A DNA stretch of 64,000 bases from Actinorugispora endophytica (lineage in GTDB: Bacteria > Actinomycetota > Actinomycetes > Streptosporangiales > Streptosporangiaceae), in contig NZ_SNYN01000002.1 of the NCBI RefSeq assembly GCF_004363075.1, positions 186,001 to 250,000 on the forward strand, written 5' to 3'. The position numbers were made by a program, and so were the translations under genes. Of this stretch, positions 8,417 through 16,979 are shown piece after piece; position 1 is the first letter of the stretch, and each line of letters begins with the position of its first letter. Under the pieces are notes generated by a model that worked only from the letters and a program-made list of their open reading frames with translations, did no database searches and was not told the origin of the DNA.

Positions 8417-8752
8417 ATGGCGCAGAAAGTTCAGGTTCTTCTCGTTGACGACCTCAATGGCGGGCAGGCCGAGGAGACGGTCTCGTTCGGGGTCGACGGC
8501 TCCGTCTACGAGATCGACCTCAGCGGCGACAACGCCGCGCAGCTGCGCAGCGCGCTCGCCCCGTTCGTCGAGGCCGCCCGCAAGGCCCCGGTGAAGACCG
8601 GGAAAGGCGTGAAGGCCAGGCAGCGCGGCGCGCTCAGCCGCGACAAGAGCGCGGAGATCCGGGCGTGGGCCAAAGCCCAGGGCAAGAAGGTCAACGAGCG
8701 GGGCCGCATCCCGCAGGTGATCATCGACGAGTACCGCGCCGTCCAGGGCTGA
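8417..8752 (+). CDS. lsr2: Lsr2 nucleoid-associated protein
   Basis: A 111-residue protein that matches Lsr2 end to end. The N-terminal dimerisation domain begins MAQKVQVLLVDDLNG and includes VSFGVDGSVYEIDLS. A basic linker (KTGKGVKARQRGA) follows, and the C-terminal DNA-binding domain carries IRAWAKAQGKKVNERGRIP with the AT-hook-like RGR. Lsr2 is the actinobacterial counterpart of H-NS: it bridges and silences AT-rich and horizontally acquired DNA. ATG 8417 is set by the GGAGGAG site. The gene is monocistronic and ends at a strong hairpin. Confidence 0.97.
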   Translation: MAQKVQVLLVDDLNGGQAEETVSFGVDGSVYEIDLSGDNAAQLRSALAPFVEAARKAPVKTGKGVKARQRGALSRDKSAEIRAWAKAQGKKVNERGRIPQVIIDEYRAVQG

Positions 8753-8775
8753 CCCCGGACCGGGACGCGGTGGCA

Positions 8776-8807
8776 GGGGCCCGGACCGGGAGAGCGGTCC
8801 GGGCCCC
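8776..8807 (+). terminator. hairpin terminator after lsr2
   Basis: GGGGCCCGGACC and GGTCCGGGCCCC form a perfect 12-base stem around an 8-base loop, starting 24 bases after the lsr2 stop. It also lies before the end of the convergent MerR gene and may serve both. Confidence 0.7.
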
Positions 8808-8844
8808 GCGTCGTACCGGGCGGGCGGGAGGGGCCGCGTCCCCC

Positions 8845-9576
8845 TCACCGGTCCGGGGTGTCGCGTTCGCCGTCGTCGATCAGAGCGCTGAGCGCGGCGG
8901 CGCCCCGGAGGAGGGCGCGCGCCCGGGAGGCGACGTCGGCCTCCCGGGCGGCCAGCGCGCCGGCGACCTCCTCCCACCGCGACGCCCGGCGGAGCCGGGG
9001 CATGAGGGCCTTGAGCGGGCCGACGCGGTAGCCGGCCAGGCGCAGCTGGTGCACGACGCGCGCGTCCCGGACGTCACCCGGCGAGTACACGCGCGCCCTC
9101 CGGGGAGCGGACCGGCGGGGGACCACCAGCCCTTCGGCGTCCCAGTGGCGCAGGGTCGACGGCCGGACGCCGAGGGCGTCGGCGAGCTCGGAGACGCCCA
9201 TCGAGTCCGACGGCCGGGGATCCTCGATCGGCTCCGCCGCGATCGTTCCGGCCGCCTCCTTCGCCAGCGCCAGCCCCTGGCGTTCGGCGTGCAGCCGCGC
9301 GTGGGCGGCGTCCAGGAGTTCGAGCAGGTCGGAGGCCGGGTACCGGTGTGCCGCGCGCACCATCTCCCTGGCCTCGGCCGGGCCGACACCGGCCGCGAGC
9401 GCCCGGTAGGCCAGCGCGGCCCGCACGTGCGCCTCGGTGTAGACCCGGTAGCCCGCCCGGGTGCGCGCCGCCAGGGGGAGCACGCCGTCGCGCTCGAGAT
9501 CGCGCACCTGCTGGACCGAGCACCCGACCCGCCGGGCGACGTCGACGGTCCGCAGACCCGACTTGCGACTTTTCAC
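8845..9576 (-). CDS. MerR-family regulator with two HTH domains
   Basis: A 243-residue protein with two MerR-type DNA-binding domains in tandem. The first is at the N-terminus (LRTVDVARRVGCSVQQVRDL with GYRVYTEAHVRAALAYR) and the second starts near residue 128 (MGVSELADALGVRPSTLRHW with ARVYSPGDVRDARVV). The usual MerR has one such domain and a dimerisation coil, so this is the double-headed subgroup. Start GTG 9576 is preferred because GAGG lies five bases before it. It is divergent from the DUF6194 gene across 63 bases, which it probably controls. Confidence 0.85.
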   Translation of the reverse strand: MKSRKSGLRTVDVARRVGCSVQQVRDLERDGVLPLAARTRAGYRVYTEAHVRAALAYRALAAGVGPAEAREMVRAAHRYPASDLLELLDAAHARLHAERQGLALAKEAAGTIAAEPIEDPRPSDSMGVSELADALGVRPSTLRHWDAEGLVVPRRSAPRRARVYSPGDVRDARVVHQLRLAGYRVGPLKALMPRLRRASRWEEVAGALAAREADVASRARALLRGAAALSALIDDGERDTPDR

Positions 9577-9639
9577 ATCATCCTCGCAGGGTGGGCGGTC
9601 CGAAGTCTCCATAAGCACGTGAATGAAACGCTAGAGCAC

Positions 9640-10143
9640 ATGGACATCGACGAGATCATCGGGCACGTCAGCGCCCTGGAAGGGGTCCTGGTCCTCAGGC
9701 CGGGACCCGGCGACGGCTCACCGGAGATCAGCTGGGGCGACGTGTTCTTCTACTACGCGCCCGACGGCGTGGTCCCGAAGGTCCAGCCCTTCGCGACCGT
9801 CGTGACGAAGGACTACCCCGGCGACCGGGACTCCCGCCTGGACCGGCCCGGCGCCTTCCGGGTGAACGTCTCCGCCGGATCGGCGGAGTTCCTCCGGTGG
9901 ACCGGCCGCGAACCACGGGACGCGGCCCCGCACGACACGGACCCGGCTACGGCGGACGCCGTGCTCCCCCACCCCGTCTACGGCGGCCTGGGGTGGCTCG
10001 CCGTCGTCGACCCGGGGCCGCGTACGGCGGCGCCGGTCCGGGACCTGCTCCGGACGGCCCACCACCTCGCCCGCGCGCGCCACCGGCGCCGCTCCGGGAC
10101 GGGGCCGCCGGAGACCCCTGACGGGGGTCAGTCCCGGGTGTAG
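9640..10143 (+). CDS. DUF6194 family protein
   Basis: A 167-residue soluble protein starting MDIDEIIGHVSALEGV, with WGDVFFYYAPDG, PFATVVTKDYPGD and FRVNVSAGSAEFLRWTG blocks typical of the DUF6194 family of actinomycetes. The role of this family is unknown. The gene is divergent from the double MerR regulator and shares its control region, which makes it the likely regulated partner. Its last 16 bases overlap the 3' end of the convergent membrane-protein gene. Confidence 0.8.
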   Translation: MDIDEIIGHVSALEGVLVLRPGPGDGSPEISWGDVFFYYAPDGVVPKVQPFATVVTKDYPGDRDSRLDRPGAFRVNVSAGSAEFLRWTGREPRDAAPHDTDPATADAVLPHPVYGGLGWLAVVDPGPRTAAPVRDLLRTAHHLARARHRRRSGTGPPETPDGGQSRV

Positions 10144-11129
10144 ACGCCGCCCGCGAACCGCGCGAGCGCCGTTCGCAGGCGGGCCGAGGGCGCGGCGCCC
10201 CTCGACGGCATCGGCAGCCGCGCCACGACCAGGCCGCCGTCGTGCCAGAGGTCGACGCCGTGCCGGTCCCGCCAGTCGAAGTCCGGCGCGCGGTCGTCCT
10301 CGAAGTCGACGACGACCGCGTGGGCGGCGCCGTCGGGATCGGCGGCCACGCGGACCCTCTCCAGCTCGCCCCAGAGGACGGAGAAGGACCGGTCCGGCCA
10401 GCGCAGCCACCGCCGGTCCATGACGGTGAGGTTGTGGGGGTCCACGACCAGCAGGTCGCGTCCGTCGGCGCCCTCCGAGCGCAGGGACATGACCAGTCCG
10501 GCCAGGGCCGCCGCCGCCATCACGGCCGCCACCCCCGGGATGGTCCCGGGGACCCCGTACCCGTGGGTGAGGGCCGCCGTCCAGTCCCCGGCGGACAGGG
10601 CGCCCCTCTCGTACGCGGAGACGACGCCGTAGAAGCCCGGAAAGGCGGCCGCGGACGCGAGTCCGCCGATCCACGGGAGCAGCCGGGCGATCCGCCTGCC
10701 GATCCGCGCGGCGGGAGTGGTCAGCGCGAAGACCTCCACGTCCGGTTCGGAGCGGCGCGCCCTCTCCCGCCCCGGGGCGGCCTCCCCGTCCGGGACCGGC
10801 CGCTCCGAGGGCGCCGGGGAGTGGAACGTGACCGGTCCGGAGAAGTCCCGCCCCTGGAGCGCCGTCCCCGAGACGCCGCCCCCGATGGTGTTGACGGTCG
10901 TCTCCCCGGGGAGCGGCCGCGGGTCGGCGGGTTCCCCGGTGCCGCGCAGCGCCCACACCCACACCGGAGCGCAGACGAGGAGGAGGGCGGCCACCGCGGC
11001 CACCCACGAGGCGGCCTCCCAGCCCTCGCGGGTGAACACCCCTCCGCCCAGGCCCAGCGCAGCCCCGGCCACCGCGCCCGGCACCACCGTGGCCGCGACC
11101 GCGCAGGCGATTCTCGTCAACCGGCTCAT
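10128..11129 (-). CDS. membrane protein with PH-like C-terminal domain
   Basis: A 333-residue protein with two N-terminal membrane helices (residues ~5-30 and ~40-60) and two more in the middle (around LLPWIGGLASAAAFPGFYGV and GVAAVMAAAALAGLVMS). Between the pairs is a short loop NTIGGGVSGTALQGRDFSG. This motif, a glycine-rich strand followed by QGRDFSG, recurs in many actinobacterial membrane and NTPase proteins. The C-terminal ~110 residues (LLVVDPHNLTVMD to VVVDFEDDRAP) look like a bacterial PH-like fold. Function unknown. It ends convergently with DUF6194. Confidence 0.65.
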   Translation of the reverse strand: MSRLTRIACAVAATVVPGAVAGAALGLGGGVFTREGWEAASWVAAVAALLLVCAPVWVWALRGTGEPADPRPLPGETTVNTIGGGVSGTALQGRDFSGPVTFHSPAPSERPVPDGEAAPGRERARRSEPDVEVFALTTPAARIGRRIARLLPWIGGLASAAAFPGFYGVVSAYERGALSAGDWTAALTHGYGVPGTIPGVAAVMAAAALAGLVMSLRSEGADGRDLLVVDPHNLTVMDRRWLRWPDRSFSVLWGELERVRVAADPDGAAHAVVVDFEDDRAPDFDWRDRHGVDLWHDGGLVVARLPMPSRGAAPSARLRTALARFAGGVYTRD

Positions 11130-11202
11130 AACCCGGAATTCTGCCCTGCGGCCCGGCCCCGTGGGGGGCGAAGACCGGATCCCGGCCGGAACCGGCCTCC
11201 GC

Positions 11203-11240
11203 TGTGGAGGTTGCGGCGCGGGGGTGGTTCGGCGTCGGGG
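11203..11240 (+). repeat. short dispersed repeat 2, copy A
   Basis: The sequence begins TGTGGAGGTTGCGGCGCGGG and runs to GGCGTCGGGG. It matches copies at 21110-21193 (paired, inverted) and 47946-47980. It lies in a 440-base gap between two minus-strand membrane-protein genes, with no gene around it. Confidence 0.75.
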
Positions 11241-11362
11241 ATTCGCCGACCGGATCGTCGGGGTGTCCTGGTGTGCGGCGCGGTGACGGGGCGGCGACGG
11301 CGGGTGCCGGTCGGGGCCGCGCCCACGACGTCCGCTGCGTGAGGGGTTCCGTTGCCGGTCGT

Positions 11363-11404
11363 GGGCTTTCCGCCCGTTTCGGGGCCTGGAAGGGCGGAAA
11401 GCCC
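11363..11404. repeat. intergenic palindrome with GTTTCGGGGCC loop
   Basis: GGGCTTTCCGCCC (11363-11375) pairs perfectly with its complement at 11392-11404. The loop GTTTCGGGGCCTGGAA shares GTTTCGGGGCC with a degenerate palindrome at 48003-48044. Both lie 30-130 bases after a copy of repeat 2. Confidence 0.75.
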
Positions 11405-11572
11405 GTGATCGTTCCGGGGCAGAGCGGGACCGGCCCTCGGACCACCGCGTCACGGACGTCCGGCGGGCACGCGCGGGTCTCCGGCCCCCGCCCGCCGTCG
11501 CCGCCCGCCGTCACAGGCCCCGAGCGGACCCCGACCCGACAGAGCCCCGACCACCCCCGCGCCGAAGGTTCC

Positions 11573-12622
11573 CTACCAGGGCGCGCAGGGGGGCTCGTCC
11601 GGCGTCTCGTGGCACGGCACGAAGGTGCGTCCCCCCGAATCGCCGAACGCGTAGCCCGCCAGCCAGTGCTGCTCGGGCCGCTCGGGCGGGGCCTCGGAGA
11701 AGAAGGGCCGGTCGCCGTCGCGGAGGACGACCTCGTCCGTGTTCTGCAGGGCGTCGACGTACCGCGCCCGGATCTCCCACTCGCAGGACCGGCCCCGGAC
11801 CAGCGCCTCCACCCGCAGCCCGCCCGGCTCCAGCCCGCCGCCGAGGTCGATCCGCCTGCGGCTGAAATACGGCTGCCCCTGGTCGGGGCCCTCGTCGGAG
11901 ATGTACAGCGCCGGATCGCGGTGGTTGAGGTCGACGACCACGCCGGGGTAGGACGCCTGTCCCGCCGGAGGGTACTCCACGACGGTCGTGGCCGTCGGCT
12001 CCGCGCAGGAGATGTTGACGGGGGTCATGTCCACGATGCTCAGCTGGGTGCTGCGCGTCGACAGGAGGGTCATGGTGAACACGGTCGCGCCGGCCTCGCC
12101 GGTGGCGCCTTCCGGCTGCTCCCAGGACCACCCGCCCGGAGGGCTCGCGCTCATGCCGCCGAAGCCGCGGATCAGCCGCCCGCCCAGGGGCCGGAGGAGG
12201 TCCCAGACCTCCGCGGCCGGAGTGGCCTCGAGGGCTTCCCCCTCCTCCGGGGTCAGGGGGCGGTCGAGGACGATTCTGAAGTCGTCGGAGAGAGACGTGT
12301 CGTAGGTGACGGAGCTGGTGAACGGCGCTCTTTCCTGGTCCATCCCCGCCTCGGCCGCCCGCTCCTCGCGGACCCGGGCCTCGGTGGACCACAGGTCGTA
12401 GGTGTAGGTCCCCGCGAACCCGCCCCCGCCGACCAGGAGGGCCAGCGCGACGGAGACCGCCCACGCCCGCAGCCGGGTCCGGCCCGAGGCGCCCCGGGCC
12501 TCGGGAAAGTACCGCTCCCGCAGGACGTCGCGGACCGACGGCCCGTCCGGTCCGGGGCGATCCCGCGGCGGGCGCCGCGCACCCCGGCCGTCGGAGTCCT
12601 TCTTCTCCTCGTCCCTGCCCAT
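11573..12622 (-). CDS. single-pass membrane protein, function unknown
   Basis: A 349-residue protein with a ~50-residue charged cytosolic N-terminus, one membrane helix (about residues 52-72, AWAVSVALALLVGGGGFAGT) and a large extracytosolic domain of ~270 residues. The outer domain contains three or four Cys and a Pro/Cys C-terminus (CHETPDEPPCAPW). There is no catalytic motif I recognise. The start is ATG 12622 behind AGGAGG-like sequence. It is probably a surface-anchored protein peculiar to this lineage. Neighbours give no clue. Confidence 0.65.
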   Translation of the reverse strand: MGRDEEKKDSDGRGARRPPRDRPGPDGPSVRDVLRERYFPEARGASGRTRLRAWAVSVALALLVGGGGFAGTYTYDLWSTEARVREERAAEAGMDQERAPFTSSVTYDTSLSDDFRIVLDRPLTPEEGEALEATPAAEVWDLLRPLGGRLIRGFGGMSASPPGGWSWEQPEGATGEAGATVFTMTLLSTRSTQLSIVDMTPVNISCAEPTATTVVEYPPAGQASYPGVVVDLNHRDPALYISDEGPDQGQPYFSRRRIDLGGGLEPGGLRVEALVRGRSCEWEIRARYVDALQNTDEVVLRDGDRPFFSEAPPERPEQHWLAGYAFGDSGGRTFVPCHETPDEPPCAPW

Positions 12623-12907
12623 GGCGAGCTCCGGTCCTCCTTCTCACGGGGATGGACTCGGGCTGACAGTAGTCCCGACATCACTTTCTGTCGCCCGGTC
12701 TGGCCGGAAGAGGCCATTCCCGGAATCCCCCGGGGAGCCCGGCGGAGCCCGGGGCCCGGTTCCCGGCTTTCCGCCCCCCTGCGGTCGTTGCGCGTGGTCG
12801 GCGGAGGTGCGGCGGGACGCGGGCCCGGGGCGGGGCTACCAGGACGGGCCCGCGCCCGACGGATAACGGTTGGCGGCGGCCCCGGCCGACGCGGGCATGC
12901 TCTGGCC

Positions 12908-13680
12908 ATGATCGACGACGCACAGGTGGATGCCTTCATCGAGGACGGCTTCGTCCGCGTCGGTGGCGCGTTCCCCGGGAGCTCGCGGCCGAGTGCCGGG
13001 AGCTCCTCTGGCGGGGCATCGGCGCCGACCCGGCCACCTGGCCGTGGCCGGTGGCCGGGCTCGCGGACTTCACGCAGGTGCCGTTCCGGGCCGCGGCCAA
13101 CACGCCGGCCCTGCGCGCCGCGTTCGACGTCCTGGCGGGCCGGGGGCGCTGGACGCCGCGCGACAGCCTGGGCGGCTTCGTGGTCCGGTTCCCCGGCGAC
13201 GTGCCGGCCGTCGTCGACGGCCGGCACGTCGACGTGAGCTTCCCCGGTGAGGAGTCCGACCCCGCCGACTACCTGAGCTGGAGGGCGAACATCGGGTCCA
13301 GGGACTGCGCGCTGCGCATGTTCTTCCTGTTCTCGGACGTGGGAGAGGACGACGCGCCCACCCGCGTCCGCGTCGGCTCCCACCTGGACACCGCGCGGGT
13401 CCTCGCGCCCGAAGGGGAGGCGGGCCTGGACGCCCGGGAGCTGGCGCGGCGCGCGGAGGCCGCCAGCAGGCGCCGCCCGCTCGCCTACGCCACGGGCGGC
13501 GCCGGTGACGTCTACCTGTGCCACCCGTTCCTGGTGCACGCGGGCCAGCCCAACCGGGGGGCGAGACCGCGCTTCCTGGGCCAGCCGAAGCTCGTCCCGG
13601 CCCGGCCGCTCGAACTCGACCGCGAGGACGGGGCCTACTCGCCGGTGGAGACCGCGATCAGGCGCGGCCTCGGACGGTGA
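12908..13680 (+). pseudogene. phytanoyl-CoA dioxygenase-like gene with a one-base frameshift
   Basis: The protein begins MIDDAQVDAFIEDGFVRVGG in one frame and continues RELAAECRELLWRGIGADP in another, with the switch in the C4 run at 12973-12976. One extra C would restore a full protein of about 258 residues. The intact part has the Fe(II)/2-oxoglutarate features of the PhyH family: HVD (in GRHVDVSF), the distal His in LCHPFLVHAGQPN, and the Arg in GARPRFLG. If intact, it would be a small non-heme iron oxygenase of unknown substrate. The break is either real decay or a base missed in a homopolymer. Confidence 0.8.
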
Positions 13681-13867
13681 CCTCCGAGAGAGGTCGGGCG
13701 GGCCCGATGGGCGCGGGTCGTCGGGCCGGCGCGGCCGGCCTGTACGAGCGGGCCGTGCCGACGCCCCGCCCCCGGAGTTCGATGGGTGTGTTCACGTTCG
13801 GAACCGTCCCCCTCCCGGCGTCCCCGGACTCCGCCCGCCGGTAGCAATACGGTTGTACGATATCGGG

Positions 13868-14491
13868 ATGCCGAGAGTCGTCGATCATGACCAGCGCCGT
13901 GCCCAGATCGCGCGGGCGTTCCAGCGCATGCTCGCCGCGGAGGGGTTCGCCGGTGTCTCGTTCTCCCGGGTGGCGGCCGAGGCCGGGGTCTCGGTCGGGC
14001 TCATCCAGCACTACTTCGCCGGAAAGGACGTGCTGCTCCGCTTCGCCTACGAAGACGCCGTGAGTCGTATGAGCGAGCGGGTGCGGGCCCGCGTCCGCGA
14101 GGGCGGGGCCGCCCGCCTTCCGGCCGGGGAGGTGCTGCTCGACAGCCTGGCCGAGCTGCTGCCGCTCGACGAGGAGCGGGACGTCGAGTACCGCGTCCGC
14201 CAGGGCCTGCAGGCCCAGGCGCTGCACCACGCCGGTCTCGCCGATGTCGCCCGGAGGGCGGGCGGGGACATCCTCGGATACGTCACGGCGGTGGTCGAGA
14301 ACGGCGCGGAGCGCGGTGAGGTCGAGCCCGGTGTCGACGCCGTGCTCGCCGCCCGCATGATCCTCGCGACCGCGCAGGGCCTGGCCGACCAGGTCGCGCT
14401 CTCGGGCGTCGGCGCGTTCCCGGAGCGGGACGTGCTGCGCCGGGCCGTCGCCACGGTGTTCACCGGGCGTCCCGGTTCCCACGACCGCTGA
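13868..14491 (+). CDS. TetR-family repressor
   Basis: A 207-residue regulator with an N-terminal helix-turn-helix at about residues 25-50 (FSRVAAEAGVSVGLIQHYFA) and a C-terminal domain of the TetR_C_6 type (LLPLDEERDVEYRVRQGLQA). Start ATG 13868 lies beside CAATACGGTTGTACGATAT, a degenerate form of the perfect palindrome found 65 bases after its stop. It is co-directional with the carboxylesterase gene and probably controls both itself and that gene. Confidence 0.9.
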   Translation: MPRVVDHDQRRAQIARAFQRMLAAEGFAGVSFSRVAAEAGVSVGLIQHYFAGKDVLLRFAYEDAVSRMSERVRARVREGGAARLPAGEVLLDSLAELLPLDEERDVEYRVRQGLQAQALHHAGLADVARRAGGDILGYVTAVVENGAERGEVEPGVDAVLAARMILATAQGLADQVALSGVGAFPERDVLRRAVATVFTGRPGSHDR

Positions 14492-14556
14492 TCCTCCCCG
14501 CCGCGACGCACCGCGTACGAAACCCCCACGACGGCAATAGGGCCGTACTGCTACGG

Positions 14557-14578
14557 TGGCAATATGATCATATTGCCA
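14557..14578. promoter_or_regulatory. perfect 22-bp operator upstream of the carboxylesterase
   Basis: TGGCAATATGA followed directly by its exact complement TCATATTGCCA. It lies between the TetR gene and the carboxylesterase start (62 bases away). The size and symmetry are typical of TetR operators. Confidence 0.8.
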
Positions 14579-14640
14579 ATGGGCGCCGATGCCGCCACCG
14601 GGCGGAGACCGTCACGCGCGCCGGCCGGGGAGCACACGCG

Positions 14641-16146
14641 ATGACCCGACACGCGACCGTGCGGCTGGGCAGCGGCGCCGTCCGCGGCCGCCGACTCGAC
14701 GGGCACCTCTCGTTCCGGGGGATCCCCTACGCCGCGCCCCCGGTCGGAGAGCGGCGGTGGCGCCCGCCCGCGCCGGTCGAGCCGTGGCCCGGGATCCGGG
14801 ACGCGACCGCGCCCGGGAACCCCGCGCCGCAGTCGGCTCAGTCGTTCGCGGACGTCGCCTCCCTCGACGAGGACTGCCTGACACTGGACGTCACCGTGCC
14901 GGAGGCCTCGGGCACCGGGCGCCCGGTGATGGTGTGGCTGCACGGCGGGGGCGGGACGAACGGGTCCGCCGCCGCCTACGACCCGCGGCGGCTCGCCGTC
15001 ACCGGCGACCTCGTCGTCGTGGCGCCGAACTTCCGGCTCGGCGTGTTCGGGTGCTTCGGCTACCCGGGCCTCCCTGACGGCGGGACCTTCGGTCTGCGGG
15101 ACCAGCAGGCCGCGCTGCGCTGGGTGCGGCGGGAGATCGCGCGGTTCGGCGGCGACCCGGCGAACGTGACCCTGGTCGGGGGGTCCTACGGGGCACTCAT
15201 GGTCGCGGCGCACCTGGTGGCACCCGGATCGGCCGGGCTGTTCCACCGCGCGGTCCTGCAGAGCGGGTTCGCGGTGACGGGCTCGACACCGGCGCACACC
15301 TTCATCCCCGGCGTTCCGGAGCTCCCGCCGAGGTGGATCCCGGCGGCCGAGCTGGACCGGCTCGGCGCCGCCACCGCCGCCGAGCACGGCTGGGTCGCGC
15401 CGGGCGGGGATCCCGAGACGGCGCTGGCGCGGCTCCGGAGGGTTCCGGTGGCGGACCTGCTCCAGGCGTCGGCCGACTTCATCCGGCCGGCCTTCGGCGG
15501 ACCGGCCCTGCCCGAGTCGCCCGCAGAGGCGCTGCCGGCCGGACGCTTCCGGCGGATGCCGCTGATGCTGGGCACCACGCGCGACGAGGCGCGGTTCTTC
15601 GTCGGGCTCTTCGCCGACCTCGCCGGCAGTCCGGTCACGGCCGAGAGCTACCCGCGGCTGCTGGCCGAGGCGTTCGGCGACGCGGCGGACGAGGTCGCCG
15701 CGCGCTACGCGTTCGACCGCTTCCCGACGCCGAGCCTCGCCTGGGCGCAGGTCTGCACGGACCGGGCCTGGGCGCGACCGGCCTGGGAACTGGGCCAGGC
15801 CCTCGCCGCGCGCACCGACACCTGGTTCTACGAGTTCGCGGACCGGGACGCCCCGCCCCTCGTCCCCCTCCCGGGGTTTCCCACCGGTGCCCAGCACTCC
15901 AGCGAGCTGGTGTACCAGTTCGACTTTCCCGGAGGCCCGTCGCTGTCGGCGGCGCAGCACCGGCTCGCCGACCGGATGAACCGGTACTGGGCGGCCTTCG
16001 CCGCCCACGGCGATCCCGCCCGCGCCGACCTGCCGGCCTGGCCCACCGTTGACAGCGGCCACGTCCAGTCCCTGGCACCCGAACGGATCGGCGGCACGGA
16101 CTACGCGGCCGAGCACCGCCTCGACTTCTGGGCGCGTGTGCGGTAG
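14641..16146 (+). CDS. carboxylesterase type B
   Basis: A 501-residue alpha/beta hydrolase of the carboxylesterase/para-nitrobenzyl esterase family. The catalytic Ser is in GGSYG at residue 182 (the family norm is GESAG), the oxyanion-hole block is WLHGGGG at 99-105, the acid is Glu in GTTRDEARFF, and the His is in QHSSELVYQF near residue 420. The N-terminal FRGIPYAAPPVGERRW is diagnostic. It hydrolyses carboxylic esters; the natural substrate is unknown. No signal peptide is visible. Expression is probably induced through the TetR encoded just upstream. Confidence 0.93.
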   Translation: MTRHATVRLGSGAVRGRRLDGHLSFRGIPYAAPPVGERRWRPPAPVEPWPGIRDATAPGNPAPQSAQSFADVASLDEDCLTLDVTVPEASGTGRPVMVWLHGGGGTNGSAAAYDPRRLAVTGDLVVVAPNFRLGVFGCFGYPGLPDGGTFGLRDQQAALRWVRREIARFGGDPANVTLVGGSYGALMVAAHLVAPGSAGLFHRAVLQSGFAVTGSTPAHTFIPGVPELPPRWIPAAELDRLGAATAAEHGWVAPGGDPETALARLRRVPVADLLQASADFIRPAFGGPALPESPAEALPAGRFRRMPLMLGTTRDEARFFVGLFADLAGSPVTAESYPRLLAEAFGDAADEVAARYAFDRFPTPSLAWAQVCTDRAWARPAWELGQALAARTDTWFYEFADRDAPPLVPLPGFPTGAQHSSELVYQFDFPGGPSLSAAQHRLADRMNRYWAAFAAHGDPARADLPAWPTVDSGHVQSLAPERIGGTDYAAEHRLDFWARVR

Positions 16147-16153
16147 CCCCGTG

Positions 16154-16215
16154 GATGATCTTGACGCCGGCGTTCCAGTATGTCCGTTTCGAGGAACGCC
16201 GGCGTCAGGGTCATC
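16154..16215. repeat. intergenic palindrome between convergent genes
   Basis: Arms 16154-16176 and 16193-16215 pair at 21 of 23 positions, beginning GATGATCTTGACGCCGG, around a 16-base loop. It shares the outer GATCTTGA with the main palindrome family but has a different inner arm. It lies between the ends of the esterase and cupin genes and could be a bidirectional terminator. Confidence 0.75.
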
Positions 16216-16238
16216 GCGGTCATGGGCGGCCCGGGGGC

Positions 16239-16979
16239 TCACATCGGCCGCGCGCCGCGCCTCGCCGCGTCGTAGGGGGAGAGGTGCCCGCACATGCCCA
16301 GCGTGTCCTGTGCGGGCTGCTCGATCCTCGACACCCTCGCCGCGCGCAGGTGCGTGTGGTCGCCCGCGGCGAGCGCGTCGATCTCCCGGCCGGTCCGGGC
16401 GCTCGCGGCGTCCGCGCCCCGCTCCCAGCGCTCCCTCCACTCCGCCAGCCGGGGGCGGACGAGGGCGGCGGCCGCGGCGTGGAACGCGTCGAGCGCCGAG
16501 GCGTCCCCCGCCTCCGTGCGCCCGCGCAGCTCGGCGAAGCCCTCGACCGCGAGGTCGCGCCGGGCCCGGGCCCGTTCCGGCGACGGGGCGCCGTCGGGGC
16601 CCCGGAGCGCGACCGCGCGCTGGTAGGCCGCCGGGTCGGCCAGGTGCTCCGGCGGCAGGGTCAGCACGGCGTCGCCCGCCTCGGGGAGGCCGCCGTTCTG
16701 CATGAGGACCAGCACGCGCAGGTCGCCGTCGTTCACCGCCCGGTGGATGGTGCCGGGGGTGAACCAGACGACGTCGCCCGCTCGCAGCGGCTCCTCGGAG
16801 TACCCCTCCGCCGTGAGGGTCTGCAGCCTGCCGGCGCCGCCCGTCACGACGTAGCCCTCGGTGCAGCACAGGTGCATGTGCGGGGACCCGCCGCACAGCC
16901 CGTCGGCGGCCTCCCACGGGTACACGCGCAGCGCGCTGATTCCGACGGAACCGGGGAACTCCGGCAGCGGGGCGGTCAC
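16239..16979 (-). CDS. cupin-domain protein, third gene of a sugar-type operon
   Basis: A 246-residue protein. The N-terminal ~110 residues form a cupin barrel: HMHLCCTEGYVVTGGAGRLQ supplies the first metal-binding block and GDVVWFTPGTIHRAVN the second, with His and Glu ligands. The C-terminal half is helical (FHAAAAALVRPRLAEWRERW). The GTG start (16979) overlaps the stop of the PmoA-like gene by four bases, so it is translated with it. The protein may be an isomerase, epimerase or sugar sensor of the pathway; the sequence alone does not decide. Confidence 0.8.
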   Translation of the reverse strand: MTAPLPEFPGSVGISALRVYPWEAADGLCGGSPHMHLCCTEGYVVTGGAGRLQTLTAEGYSEEPLRAGDVVWFTPGTIHRAVNDGDLRVLVLMQNGGLPEAGDAVLTLPPEHLADPAAYQRAVALRGPDGAPSPERARARRDLAVEGFAELRGRTEAGDASALDAFHAAAAALVRPRLAEWRERWERGADAASARTGREIDALAAGDHTHLRAARVSRIEQPAQDTLGMCGHLSPYDAARRGARPM

